In this document: positions 7,315-14,973 of the stretch, piece by piece
How the letters are laid out: each line of letters begins with the position of its first letter
Numbering within the stretch: position 1 is the stretch's first letter
Assembly (NCBI GenBank): GCA_934636715.1
Contig: CAKUBE010000006.1
Span: 1-64,000 of the forward strand
Length of the DNA: 64,000 nucleotides
Direction: 5' to 3'
Source of the DNA: an uncultured Arachnia sp.
GTDB taxonomy: Bacteria; Actinomycetota; Actinomycetes; Propionibacteriales; Propionibacteriaceae
Position numbers and translations under genes: made by a program
The notes under the pieces: model-generated
The model's database searches: none
What the model was told of the DNA's origin: nothing
What the model saw: the letters and a program-made list of their open reading frames with translations, nothing else

Positions 7315-7494
7315 CTACTCGGCGTCCTGGGTGGGGACGTGGTGGTCTGCGACGCCGAAGAGGGCGCCGGCGAGGATGAGCCAGGCGTCGCGTTGGGCGC
7401 CGTCGATGAGGCCGTAGATGCCGGCGACGATGAGGGCGGCTCCGGTGACGCGGTAGGCCCAGCGGCGGCGGGCGGGGGTAAGGAGCTTGGTCAT
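7315..7494 (-). CDS. Small membrane protein, holin candidate
   Basis: A 59-residue protein, last gene of the leftward late operon. It begins MTKLLTPARRRWAYRV, then has two hydrophobic segments (VTGAALIVAGIYGLI and WLILAGALFGV) separated by a short polar turn, and a hydrophilic tail. This shape and its position after the endolysin (ATGA overlap) fit the small actinophage holins with two membrane segments. Function is inferred from size, topology and position. Confidence 0.65.
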   Translation of the reverse strand: MTKLLTPARRRWAYRVTGAALIVAGIYGLIDGAQRDAWLILAGALFGVADHHVPTQDAE

Positions 7495-8057
7495 CGGCGG
7501 AGCCTTCTGTTGACTTCGGCCTGGATGGCGGTGTAGTCGTGGCCGGCGGCGGTGAGCCGCTTCTTACGGTCGTTGCCGTTGCCCCATTTGCCGGCGATGA
7601 CTTCGCCGGCGAGCTGCGCGACGGTCTTCTTGGCCGGCGGCTTGGGCTTGGGCGGGGTGTAGACCCGGACGCCGTTCAGGTCTTCGGTCCAGCCGAGGAG
7701 GGTGGCGCCCCAGCGCTTGGACAGGTCGTTGATGCCGATACGGCCGACCTTGCCCTTGCCGCCGATGTCGGTGCTGTAGCAGTAGCCGTCACCGATCGAG
7801 ATGGCGACATGCCAGTTGACGGTGCCCGTGCGCCAGAACACGGGGACGCCGGGCGGGATCGAGCTGGCGTTGGTGGTGGCGTGGCGGTGCTTGGCGCCTT
7901 CCCAGGCTTTGCGGGCGGTGGCGTAGTAGGCGGCGACGCCGTAGCAGCTGCGGACGAACATCAGGCACATGGCGTGCCACTTGGCCTGCGCGGGCTTCGA
8001 CGCTTCGGTCTTGGCGTAGGCGACGGCCTGCGCTGGGGTGCGGATGGTGGTGCTCAC
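7491..8057 (-). CDS. Endolysin: cysteine peptidase/amidase domain plus Cpl-7-like wall-binding domain
   Basis: A 188-residue lysis enzyme from a GTG at 8057. The N-terminal ~135 residues look like a CHAP/NlpC-P60-type papain-fold domain: Cys in KWHAMCLMFVRSCYGV, His in GTVNWHVAISIGDG, and a following strand with Asp. After a Pro/Lys linker, residues ~145-188 (TVAQLAGEVIAGKWGNGNDR...) match the CW_7 (Cpl-7) wall-binding motif. It should cut peptidoglycan at the end of the lytic cycle. The start overlaps the stop of a 21-residue ORF. Confidence 0.85.
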   Translation of the reverse strand: MSTTIRTPAQAVAYAKTEASKPAQAKWHAMCLMFVRSCYGVAAYYATARKAWEGAKHRHATTNASSIPPGVPVFWRTGTVNWHVAISIGDGYCYSTDIGGKGKVGRIGINDLSKRWGATLLGWTEDLNGVRVYTPPKPKPPAKKTVAQLAGEVIAGKWGNGNDRKKRLTAAGHDYTAIQAEVNRRLRR

Positions 8058-8119
8058 TGGGTGGCCTCCTCGTCCTGGACGATCTCCTCGTCGGGGTACG
8101 GGCTTTCGAGTTCAGACAT
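8054..8119 (-). CDS. Tiny acidic ORF ahead of endolysin
   Basis: A 21-residue acidic peptide (begins MSELESPYPDEE) with a very good ribosome site, GAAAGGAA, 7 bases before the ATG. Its TGA overlaps the endolysin GTG. It may be a real small protein or mainly a coupling device that sets endolysin translation. Confidence 0.5.
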   Translation of the reverse strand: MSELESPYPDEEIVQDEEATQ

Positions 8120-8131
8120 GTCGGGTTCCTT

Positions 8132-8344
8132 TCAGTCGATGTCTGGGAGGGGGTCGGGGTCGGGCGCGCCGTCACGTCGCCAGCGGTAGTAGAGGTCTCG
8201 GAGGTGGCGGTTGTGCGCCCACATGAGCCGAGATCCCTCTTCGAGGCGCTCGACGCGGCGCAGGAGCTGCGCGACGAGAGCGCCGAGCGCGCCGAGCGCG
8301 GCCACGGTGAGGGTCGCGAAGCCGGCGATGAGCGCGACGGTCAT
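8132..8344 (-). CDS. Small phage membrane protein with coiled tail
   Basis: A 70-residue protein with one N-terminal membrane segment (VALIAGFATLTVAALGALGALV), then a charged helix (RRVERLEEGSRL) and an Asp/Pro tail. Its position between the tail spike and the endolysin suggests a second holin or a membrane chaperone of lysis. The ATG overlaps the tail-spike stop as ATGA. Confidence 0.6.
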   Translation of the reverse strand: MTVALIAGFATLTVAALGALGALVAQLLRRVERLEEGSRLMWAHNRHLRDLYYRWRRDGAPDPDPLPDID

Positions 8345-9657
8345 GAGATGAGCCCGAGGTTGACGAGGGCGGCGTGGATGCCGGCGGCGGTGACGGGCAC
8401 GCCGGTCTGTTTCGCGATGGGCGTGGTCCCGTAGAAGCCGTGGCGGTCGATGGTGCCGAACATGTTCGATTCGACGCGGTTCTGGCTGCCGACGAGGGCA
8501 TAGGCCTCGCCGGTGGTGTGCGCGGCGGGATCGATGTTGCAGCCCACAATCGTGATGCGGTTCGACGCGCCGTTCGATTGGACGCCGCGCTTCTGTTTCC
8601 TCGCGGCACCCTCGCGGGTGTCGTACATGGCGCAGCCGGACACGACGGCGTCGGTGTGGTCGAAGAACGTCAACCCCACCTCTTCGTTGTCGTCGAACTG
8701 GCAGCCGAGTATCTGGGCGTGCTTGCCTCGGATCACGTGCAGGCCGCCGAGCTTGTTGGCCCAGAACCGGCAGCCGATGAACACGTTGCCGGTGGTGTTG
8801 GTGGAGTCCGCGAAGCAGCCGTAGCCCTGGTTGGTCTCGATGTACATGTTCACGAATCGGTTGCCGCCGCCGACACCGAACAACGTGATGCCGTTGCCGG
8901 TGCAGCCCCAGACGTGGACGTTGGTCCACATGCAGCCGCCGTCTGAGAACCGGATCCCGGTCGCGCACTCGCCGACCCAGATGTTGAGCATTTCGGTGTC
9001 GTAGCACCACGCCGAGCCGTGGATCCCGATTCCTACGCGTTGGATCATGCAGTTGGTGAGCCGGTTCGCGTGGGACTGGGCGCCGGCGGCGGTGCCGGAT
9101 ACGCGGATCCCGGTACCGCCGTTCGCGGAGCCGGTGGAGTAGATGTAGAGGTTATCGACCAGGCCACGGACGGTGGTGCGGACGTCGAGGCCGATGATGT
9201 CTTGGCCGTCGAGGAACATCTGGAGGTCGCGGATGATGCAGTAGGAGCGGGTGCGCAGGAGCCACTGCGCGCCGGCGGCCGGCGCGAGGATCGTGGCGCC
9301 CTGGGAGGATCCGCTGATCTGGCAGCCATAGGACGGGATCGTCAGGTCCCGCACACGGAACGTGCCGGGCGGCAGGATGATCGGGATCCCTCGCGGGGCG
9401 GCCCAGTCGATCGCGGCCTGAACTTTGCTCGTCTCGTCGATGCCGCCCCCGACGAGGTTGTTGACGAGGTAGGTGGGCTGCTGCGCGATGGCGGCGGCGG
9501 CCTCGGCGCGCTCGGCGGCGGCGACCGCTACGGCGGCGTCGGAGCCTCTCAGCTTGTCGGCCATGGCTTGGGTGTAGGCCGGCGTCGCCTCGATGTAGTT
9601 GTCCAGGTCGAGGAGCGGCCACCCGTCGTGCGTGGTGGTGATCGTGGATCCGGGCAT
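8341..9657 (-). CDS. Tail spike/receptor-binding protein with parallel beta-helix
   Basis: A 438-residue protein. The N-terminal ~75 residues form an Ala/Glu-rich coiled region that would attach to the tail. From residue ~75, VNNLVGGGIDETSKVQAAIDWA and the LPPGTFRVRDLTI turn are typical entry motifs of pectate-lyase-like beta-helices. The remainder shows repeated short strands (for example NMYIETNQGYG and GCRFWANKLGGLHV) in regular turns. Such spikes bind, and often cut, surface polysaccharide. It overlaps the upstream tail gene by one base (TAATG). Confidence 0.8.
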   Translation of the reverse strand: MPGSTITTTHDGWPLLDLDNYIEATPAYTQAMADKLRGSDAAVAVAAAERAEAAAAIAQQPTYLVNNLVGGGIDETSKVQAAIDWAAPRGIPIILPPGTFRVRDLTIPSYGCQISGSSQGATILAPAAGAQWLLRTRSYCIIRDLQMFLDGQDIIGLDVRTTVRGLVDNLYIYSTGSANGGTGIRVSGTAAGAQSHANRLTNCMIQRVGIGIHGSAWCYDTEMLNIWVGECATGIRFSDGGCMWTNVHVWGCTGNGITLFGVGGGNRFVNMYIETNQGYGCFADSTNTTGNVFIGCRFWANKLGGLHVIRGKHAQILGCQFDDNEEVGLTFFDHTDAVVSGCAMYDTREGAARKQKRGVQSNGASNRITIVGCNIDPAAHTTGEAYALVGSQNRVESNMFGTIDRHGFYGTTPIAKQTGVPVTAAGIHAALVNLGLIS

Positions 9658-10934
9658 TATGAGGCTCCTATTCGGATGGCGAGAGATCGTCGGATGCTGT
9701 AGGTCGAGCCCCGGAACACCGCCCTGGTGCCGGTGTCCTGGGCGCGGGTTTCGCGGTAGCGGAGCTGGCGGACGCCGGAGACGCGGCCGGGCTGGACCTC
9801 GATGGCGAGGCGCAGCTCACGGCCGGTCACGGTGAGCGTGCCGCCGAGGAGCACGTGCACGTGCTCCAGGTCGTCGGGTGCGCCGTCGATGTAGATCACG
9901 GTCCCGGACCGCTGGTTGATCCCGATCAGGGCGCGCAACTGCGCGTAGCTCAGCTGCCCGGTCGCGACGCGCGCCGCGCCTGGTAGCTGGTAGGTCGGGT
10001 GCTGGGCCTCAGTTATCGCGGCGCGGAGACCGGCGAGGAGCTGGAGCTCGGGCAGGTCGAGCCGGTGATCCGTGACGATGGCCAGGTCAGAGGAGGTGCC
10101 GGACGGGATCGGCGGCAGCAACGTCACCGTGGTCTCGACGCCGGCATCATCGATGTAGGTGACCGTGATCGAGTCGGTTTTCGCGGCCCGGTCGAGCCGG
10201 CGGCCGGTGTCCTCGACAGCGGTCGCCGGGATGCTGGTCGAGGTCGAGGCGGGGCCGGTGAACGCGAGATAGGGCTCCTCGACGGGCCCGACGGACACGG
10301 TGCCGGCAGTCAGCCGGCTGGAGCCGATCACGGCCTGATCGGTTTCGCCGGCGACGCTGTCATAGTCGACCGTGCGGCGGATCAGGTCCAGCGCCGACGA
10401 ACGGCCGGCGTCGAGGGGGCCGACGGTGCGGCCCCAAAGACCGGAGGTGTCGGCGAGGATCCCGACCGCCGAGGAGGCGGCGGCGTTGATCGCGAACATG
10501 CGCGCCTCGGCGGTCTCCGGGTCACGCTCGATGTCGATCGAGGTGGCGGCAGCTCGGCCGAGGATGTCGTGGCAGGTGACGAGCCAGCGCCACCGCTGGG
10601 TGCCGTCGGCCAGCGTGATGACGGTGCGGTCTATCTCGGTGATCCAGCCGACCGCGACCGTGAGGACCGGCCATCCCGGGCGCGTGACCGTGACCGTGAC
10701 CTCGGACTCCCACATCGCCCACGGCGCCGCCGCGCCGACCGCCGTCAGGACACTGAACTTGATGCTGCCGGGCTCGGGGTGCCCGAGCCCGTGCGAGCGG
10801 CCCCAGGTGACGACCAGGGCGTCTACTGCGCGGCCGTGGGCGCCGTCCATGTGGGCGCCGTCGCCGGTCAAGACGTACGTGCCGGCGTCGAGCGTGTCGA
10901 CGCGGATGCTGGTGGTGACGTCGGTCAGGACCAT
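9657..10934 (-). CDS. Minor tail protein
   Basis: A 425-residue protein directly after the tape measure gene (10-bp overlap), the usual place of the distal tail or baseplate hub in siphophages. It is rich in beta strands, has no enzyme motif that I can see, and contains a segment (TWGRSHGLGHPEPGSIKFSV) like those in actinophage minor tail proteins. It probably forms the tail tip between the tube and the spike. Confidence 0.75.
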   Translation of the reverse strand: MVLTDVTTSIRVDTLDAGTYVLTGDGAHMDGAHGRAVDALVVTWGRSHGLGHPEPGSIKFSVLTAVGAAAPWAMWESEVTVTVTRPGWPVLTVAVGWITEIDRTVITLADGTQRWRWLVTCHDILGRAAATSIDIERDPETAEARMFAINAAASSAVGILADTSGLWGRTVGPLDAGRSSALDLIRRTVDYDSVAGETDQAVIGSSRLTAGTVSVGPVEEPYLAFTGPASTSTSIPATAVEDTGRRLDRAAKTDSITVTYIDDAGVETTVTLLPPIPSGTSSDLAIVTDHRLDLPELQLLAGLRAAITEAQHPTYQLPGAARVATGQLSYAQLRALIGINQRSGTVIYIDGAPDDLEHVHVLLGGTLTVTGRELRLAIEVQPGRVSGVRQLRYRETRAQDTGTRAVFRGSTYSIRRSLAIRIGAS

Positions 10935-13021
10935 GCCAGGCTCCCGTCCTGACGGTCGAGGTCGCGCAGCATCCGCTTGATCTCGCGGGCCACGCCGAGC
11001 TTGTCAAGCGCGCCGTTGATCGTCACGTGCAGCGTGACCGAACGCCCACCGCCGCCGGCGCCGCCTGCGGTGGCGTACTGGGGTGCGGTGAGGGTGAGGT
11101 CGGGGGCCGTGAGGGTGCCGGAGGTGCCGGCGATGGTGTCGGTGATCGCGCCGAGCTGCCGAGTCAGGGCCGGCATCTGGTCCTGGAGGCCGGCGACGAG
11201 GCCCGTCATGATGGCCTGACCCGCCGGCACAAGGATCTGGCGGTCGTAGGCGATAGGTCCCTTGTTCGCGCGGATCCAGTCCGCGATACCGCCCACGAAG
11301 TCGGTCACGCGGCCCCAGCTGGCGCGGAGGCCGCCGAGGAAGCCGTCCATGACCGCGCGGCCAGCGCCGGACAGGAGACCGCCGAGGGAGCCGATAGCGC
11401 CAACGATGCGGCCCGGGAGCGCGCGGGCGAACCCGACGACGTCGGTGATGCCGTTGCGGACGGCGGTCTTGCCGGCGGTCCAAGCGCGGGAGAGGCTGCC
11501 GGAGAGCCGGGAACCGGTCGAGGACAGCCCGTCAACGATCCGGCCCGGCAACGCGCGGAAGAACCCGACCGTGGCGGAGATACCCGCGTTGACGGCACGC
11601 TTACCGGCCGACCAGATCGACGTGAACAGGGCGTCGAGTCGGAGGGTTCGGATGATCGCGGCGATGAGGCCGATAGCGCCCTTGACGATGCCGACGATGA
11701 GGCCGCCGGCTGCCTTGACGATGGCCTGGACGCCGGTCCAGGCCGCTGACCAGTCGCCGCGGATGACGGCGGTGACGGTCGAGACGATCGAGGACACCAG
11801 GTCGAGGGCCGGCCCGATGATCCCGATGATGGCATCGAACGCGGCGGTGACGATCGGCACGAGCTCGATGACCAGGCCGATGACGGCGTCTACTACGGGG
11901 CCGAGGCCGGACAGGGCCGCGCCGGCGCCGGCAAGCTGGCCCTCGAACCCGGACATGTCGATGCCGTCGAGGGCGTCGACCAGGCCCCCGAGCGCGTCGC
12001 CGGCGAGCCCGAACACCGCGCTACCGACCGGTTCGAGCGCGACCAGGGCCTTGTTCTTGAGGATCTGCCACTTCTCGGCGGCGTCGGCGGTGTCCTGGCC
12101 CAGGCCGAGGATGGTGTCATCGGTCAGCTGGGCCGCGCCCATCAGGTCGTCGACGCCGATGGCGCCGGACTCGACGGCGGCAACGAACTGCGCCGCGCCG
12201 CGCGTGCCGAACACCTTGCTCGCGAGGTCGAGCGCGGCGGCCTTGTCGCCGGCAGCGGTGAAGGCTCCGATCTCGCCTACGACGCGCTCGAACGCGGCCT
12301 TGGGTTCCTCGCCCTTCTGGGCGAGCGTGACCATGCCCTTGCTCATCGCCGCGAACGTGGCGTTGGCGTTCAGGCCGGCCTTGTCGAGGGTGCCGGCCAT
12401 GGTCGCGGACTCGGCGAAGTCGAACCCGAGCGTCTGGAGCGCCGGGCCGGCCTTCTGAACGGTGGCGGCGATGTCGTCCATGGACACGCCGCTGGCTTGC
12501 GAGGCGCGGAACAGGTCGTCCATGGCGGTGACGACGCCATCGCCCTCGATCTTGAACGCGTTGAACGCCGCGCTGGTCTTCTTGACGTCGACGGTCTGGC
12601 CGAGGATCCGGCCGGCTTCGAGGTACTGGGAGGAGACGGTCTCCAGGGTCTTGCCGGACAGGTCCATGCGCTGCACGACGTCACCGACGACCGTGCCAAT
12701 GTCCTCGATCTCGGCCGGCACGCTGGACGCGACCGCTTTCACGGAGTCGAAGGTGGCGGCGAGCTGGTCACCGGTCTGGCCGGTCTTGACGCGCAGCCCG
12801 TCGCTGACGTCGTCCCAGACGCCGCCGACGTCGTACAGGGCCTTGGTTGCGATGGCGACGCCGGCGACGATGGCCCCGCCGACCGCGAGGCCGGCGGGGC
12901 CGAAGCCCTTCAGCTTGCCCATGAGCCCGCCGGCAGCCTTGTCGGTGCTGCCGAGCGCGTCGACCGCGCCGACAGCGTCGCCGACGATCCGCACAGCGAG
13001 CTGGGCGGTGTAGCTGCTCAT
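10925..13021 (-). CDS. Tail tape measure protein
   Basis: A 698-residue protein, the longest in the prophage. Helical N-terminal part, then the conserved TP901-type region (MSMDDIAATVQKAGPALQ-like segment and VFGTRGAAQFVAAVESG), long Ala/Gly/Ile-rich hydrophobic stretches around residues 370-470, and repeats of an F-RALPGRIVD/VGAI unit near residues 495-570. It sets tail length and helps DNA enter. By the usual ~1.5 Angstrom per residue rule the tail would be roughly 100 nm. It follows the G/GT frameshift genes as expected. Confidence 0.9.
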   Translation of the reverse strand: MSSYTAQLAVRIVGDAVGAVDALGSTDKAAGGLMGKLKGFGPAGLAVGGAIVAGVAIATKALYDVGGVWDDVSDGLRVKTGQTGDQLAATFDSVKAVASSVPAEIEDIGTVVGDVVQRMDLSGKTLETVSSQYLEAGRILGQTVDVKKTSAAFNAFKIEGDGVVTAMDDLFRASQASGVSMDDIAATVQKAGPALQTLGFDFAESATMAGTLDKAGLNANATFAAMSKGMVTLAQKGEEPKAAFERVVGEIGAFTAAGDKAAALDLASKVFGTRGAAQFVAAVESGAIGVDDLMGAAQLTDDTILGLGQDTADAAEKWQILKNKALVALEPVGSAVFGLAGDALGGLVDALDGIDMSGFEGQLAGAGAALSGLGPVVDAVIGLVIELVPIVTAAFDAIIGIIGPALDLVSSIVSTVTAVIRGDWSAAWTGVQAIVKAAGGLIVGIVKGAIGLIAAIIRTLRLDALFTSIWSAGKRAVNAGISATVGFFRALPGRIVDGLSSTGSRLSGSLSRAWTAGKTAVRNGITDVVGFARALPGRIVGAIGSLGGLLSGAGRAVMDGFLGGLRASWGRVTDFVGGIADWIRANKGPIAYDRQILVPAGQAIMTGLVAGLQDQMPALTRQLGAITDTIAGTSGTLTAPDLTLTAPQYATAGGAGGGGRSVTLHVTINGALDKLGVAREIKRMLRDLDRQDGSLAWS

Positions 13022-13024
13022 GGG

Positions 13025-13443
13025 TCACTCCTGGGTGATCTGTTCAAGGGCGATTTCGAGGTGATACGGGTCTCCCGCCAGCCAGGTGGCTGGCGGGATC
13101 CCCGACCGGATGGCCAGGGCGACTAGGAGCCGCTCCCAGCCGTGGTAGGGCCGGCCTCGTCGGCCGCGTCGGCGTCGGCGGGGTTGTCGAGGGTGCGGGC
13201 AATGACGTAGTCGGCGACGTCGGCCATGAACGCGTCGAAGTCCGGGGCGTCGGCCTGGCCGGTGCGGCGCAGCGCGTAGAAGCCCATCAGGAGGTGGATC
13301 TTCGGGGAGTCCTCGTAGGGCCAGTTCTGCCGGCGGCAGGTCGCTTCGGCGGCGATCTTGTCGGCGGCGAGGATCCGGACGGGGCCGACCTCGACGCCGG
13401 CGTTGGTCTCGACAGTGATGTACAGCGGGGTGATACGAGCCAT
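13025..13443 (-). CDS. Tail assembly chaperone GT, made by -1 frameshift
   Basis: An open frame in the -1 phase overlaps the end of the G gene and runs on to TGA at 13,025-13,027. It reads GRPYHGWERLLVALAIRSG, a segment strongly conserved in the T half of actinophage G-T fusions. Its first useful codons begin near 13,155, inside gene G, and it has no start codon of its own. A ribosome slipping back one base near 13,150-13,160 would make G fused to a ~42-residue T extension. The slip site is not a textbook heptamer, so the exact base is unknown. Confidence 0.75.
13123..13443 (-). CDS. Tail assembly chaperone G
   Basis: A 106-residue protein starting MARITPLYITV, between the major tail protein and the tape measure. 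The central part (KIAAEATCRRQNWPYEDSPKIHLLMGFYALRRTG) is typical of actinophage tail assembly chaperones. It keeps the tape measure soluble while the tail tube is built around it. Ends in the Ala/Asp-rich tail ADAADEAGPTTAGSGS, inside which the frameshift to GT occurs. Confidence 0.8.
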   Translation of the reverse strand: MARITPLYITVETNAGVEVGPVRILAADKIAAEATCRRQNWPYEDSPKIHLLMGFYALRRTGQADAPDFDAFMADVADYVIARTLDNPADADAADEAGPTTAGSGS

Positions 13444-13457
13444 GACAGGGACCTCTC

Positions 13458-13886
13458 TTACGGGGCGGGCGGGGCGTCGACGACAGTGGTAATGGCGACC
13501 TCGGTCGCCTTGAACGAGAAGTCGCTCTTGGTGCGGGTGTTGACGTCGCCGCCGATGGCGACCGCGCGGACCAGGACCTTGCCCGTGGCCTTGAGCGGCT
13601 CGTCGGTGGCCGGCGTGAACGTGAACGGCAGCACGGTGCCGGAGTTGGTGAAACACCAGGCCAGGAGCGAGTCAGCGTCGTAGGACTGGAGGAGGGAGCC
13701 CTTCAGGATCCAGGTCTCTTCGCCGGCGTCAACGAGCTCGTCGCCGGACAGGACCTTGATGACTTCGCCGTCAGAGGCCGACGGCTCCAAGACGGTGTTG
13801 GTGACCGCCGCGCCGAACTCCTTCGCGGAGCCGGCAGCGCCGAACGTGAGCTGGCCGGGGCCAAGCTTGTGAGACAAGACAGGCAT
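13458..13886 (-). CDS. Major tail protein
   Basis: A 142-residue protein, mostly beta strands, located between the tail-completion gene and the tail chaperone gene, the fixed place for the tail-tube subunit. KLGPGQLTFG and VLPFTFTPATDEPLKATGKV match the pattern of small actinophage tube proteins. The ATG at 13,886 has AAGGAAAAG upstream. Confidence 0.8.
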   Translation of the reverse strand: MPVLSHKLGPGQLTFGAAGSAKEFGAAVTNTVLEPSASDGEVIKVLSGDELVDAGEETWILKGSLLQSYDADSLLAWCFTNSGTVLPFTFTPATDEPLKATGKVLVRAVAIGGDVNTRTKSDFSFKATEVAITTVVDAPPAP

Positions 13887-13898
13887 GATCTCTTTTCC

Positions 13899-14249
13899 TT
13901 ACTTTCCGTGGATGGACTGGAGCACCTGGTCGAGGTACTCGACATAGGCGGGGAGGGCGACCTCGGCGAGGTCGCCCGGCATGAACGGCTGCGCCGCCAT
14001 GTGTTGAGTGCCGAACTGGACCGGGACCGCGTGCGGTGCCGTGTTGGTGACGGTCACGCCGGCGGCTTCCAGGACGAGCCCGAACGAGCCGGCGAGCTCG
14101 CCGGTGAGGACCGGCGCGGCTGCTTGGGCGGCGTCCTCGATGGCCTGACCGGCCTCGCGGCCGGGGATGCTCAGGTCGCCGAGCTGGTCGGCGGCGGCGG
14201 CGAGCGTGGCGCGCAGCTCGTCGACGCCTTCGAGCGTGGTTCCCGTCAT
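13899..14249 (-). CDS. HK97 gp10-like tail completion protein
   Basis: A 116-residue protein with the gp10-like pattern: an N-terminal helix pair with GREAGQAIEDAAQAAAPVLTGELAGSF, then the V-NTAPHAVPVQFGT-HMAAQPFM segment that marks the family. It acts where the head joins the tail. It follows the previous gene after 2 bp. Confidence 0.85.
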   Translation of the reverse strand: MTGTTLEGVDELRATLAAAADQLGDLSIPGREAGQAIEDAAQAAAPVLTGELAGSFGLVLEAAGVTVTNTAPHAVPVQFGTQHMAAQPFMPGDLAEVALPAYVEYLDQVLQSIHGK

Positions 14250-14251
14250 GG

Positions 14252-14638
14252 TCAGTTCGTGCGGGGTTGGTTGATGGTCAGGGTGAGTGCGGGGAGCGCG
14301 GCGGATGTCGGGGTGGGCCGGTACGACGCGGGCCGTGCCCTGGTGGGCAGGAGGTGCGGGTCTGCGAGGAGCTGCTCCAGGACCTGATCGATGGCTTCCC
14401 AGGCGCGCATGTAGTCGAGCGATGTCCCGATGAGGTAGACGGGGACCTCGATGTCGTGGGCGGTCCAGGTGATCCAGTCGATACCGGGCATGCCGACGAG
14501 GACGGCGACCTCACCGTCTCCGGCGATGGCTTGGGCGACGCGCTCGGGGTCGGCGGTCACGACGCGGACCAGGTCCTCGTCGATGGCGGCGCGGAGCTGG
14601 TCGACGAGGTCGACGGCGGGGGCGAGGAGGTGGCTCAT
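14252..14638 (-). CDS. Head-tail junction/tail terminator protein
   Basis: A 128-residue protein beginning MSHLLAPAVDLVDQLRAAI. Position between the connector and gp10-like genes is where siphophages carry head-closure or tail-terminator proteins. It contains beta strands (VPVYLIGTSLDYM) but no enzyme motif. The exact role is inferred from order only. ATG overlaps the connector stop (ATGA). Confidence 0.6.
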   Translation of the reverse strand: MSHLLAPAVDLVDQLRAAIDEDLVRVVTADPERVAQAIAGDGEVAVLVGMPGIDWITWTAHDIEVPVYLIGTSLDYMRAWEAIDQVLEQLLADPHLLPTRARPASYRPTPTSAALPALTLTINQPRTN

Positions 14639-14967
14639 GCGAATCCCAATCCGAGGTAGTCGCGCAGGATCAGCCGGGCCTGTGCTCGGGCGTCGCGGCG
14701 GGGCTGGAGCGGCTGCGTCTCGGCCTGGTTGGTGAGGCCTTGGCCCGTTGCTGCTTTCCGCTGGGCGTGCAGGTCGGCACCGACGGCCAGCACGGCTTGC
14801 TGGTACTCGTCGATGTCGACCTGCTCGGGGATGTCCGTGATACCCGCGTCGGTCAGGAGCCGGTCGACCCAGGTGACGGCGAGGCGCTGCGCTCGGGCAA
14901 GGTGCGCGTCGTTGTCGGCCTTGAGGTAGCCGGCCAGATCGATGGGGTATGCGGGGGTCTCGGACAT
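14635..14967 (-). CDS. Head-tail connector (gp6-like)
   Basis: A 110-residue, largely helical protein directly after the capsid gene. The helical N-terminal part (YLKADNDAHLARAQRLAVTWVDRLL) is like gp6-type adaptor proteins that sit under the portal ring. It starts 6 bp after the capsid stop. Confidence 0.65.
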   Translation of the reverse strand: MSETPAYPIDLAGYLKADNDAHLARAQRLAVTWVDRLLTDAGITDIPEQVDIDEYQQAVLAVGADLHAQRKAATGQGLTNQAETQPLQPRRDARAQARLILRDYLGLGFA

Positions 14968-14973
14968 CGTCTA

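Noticed and set aside
11262..12458. Long forward frame (398 residues) inside the tape measure gene
   Set aside because: Ser/Pro/Arg/Thr-rich shadow of a repetitive coding region; no ribosome site and opposite to all neighbours of the late operon.
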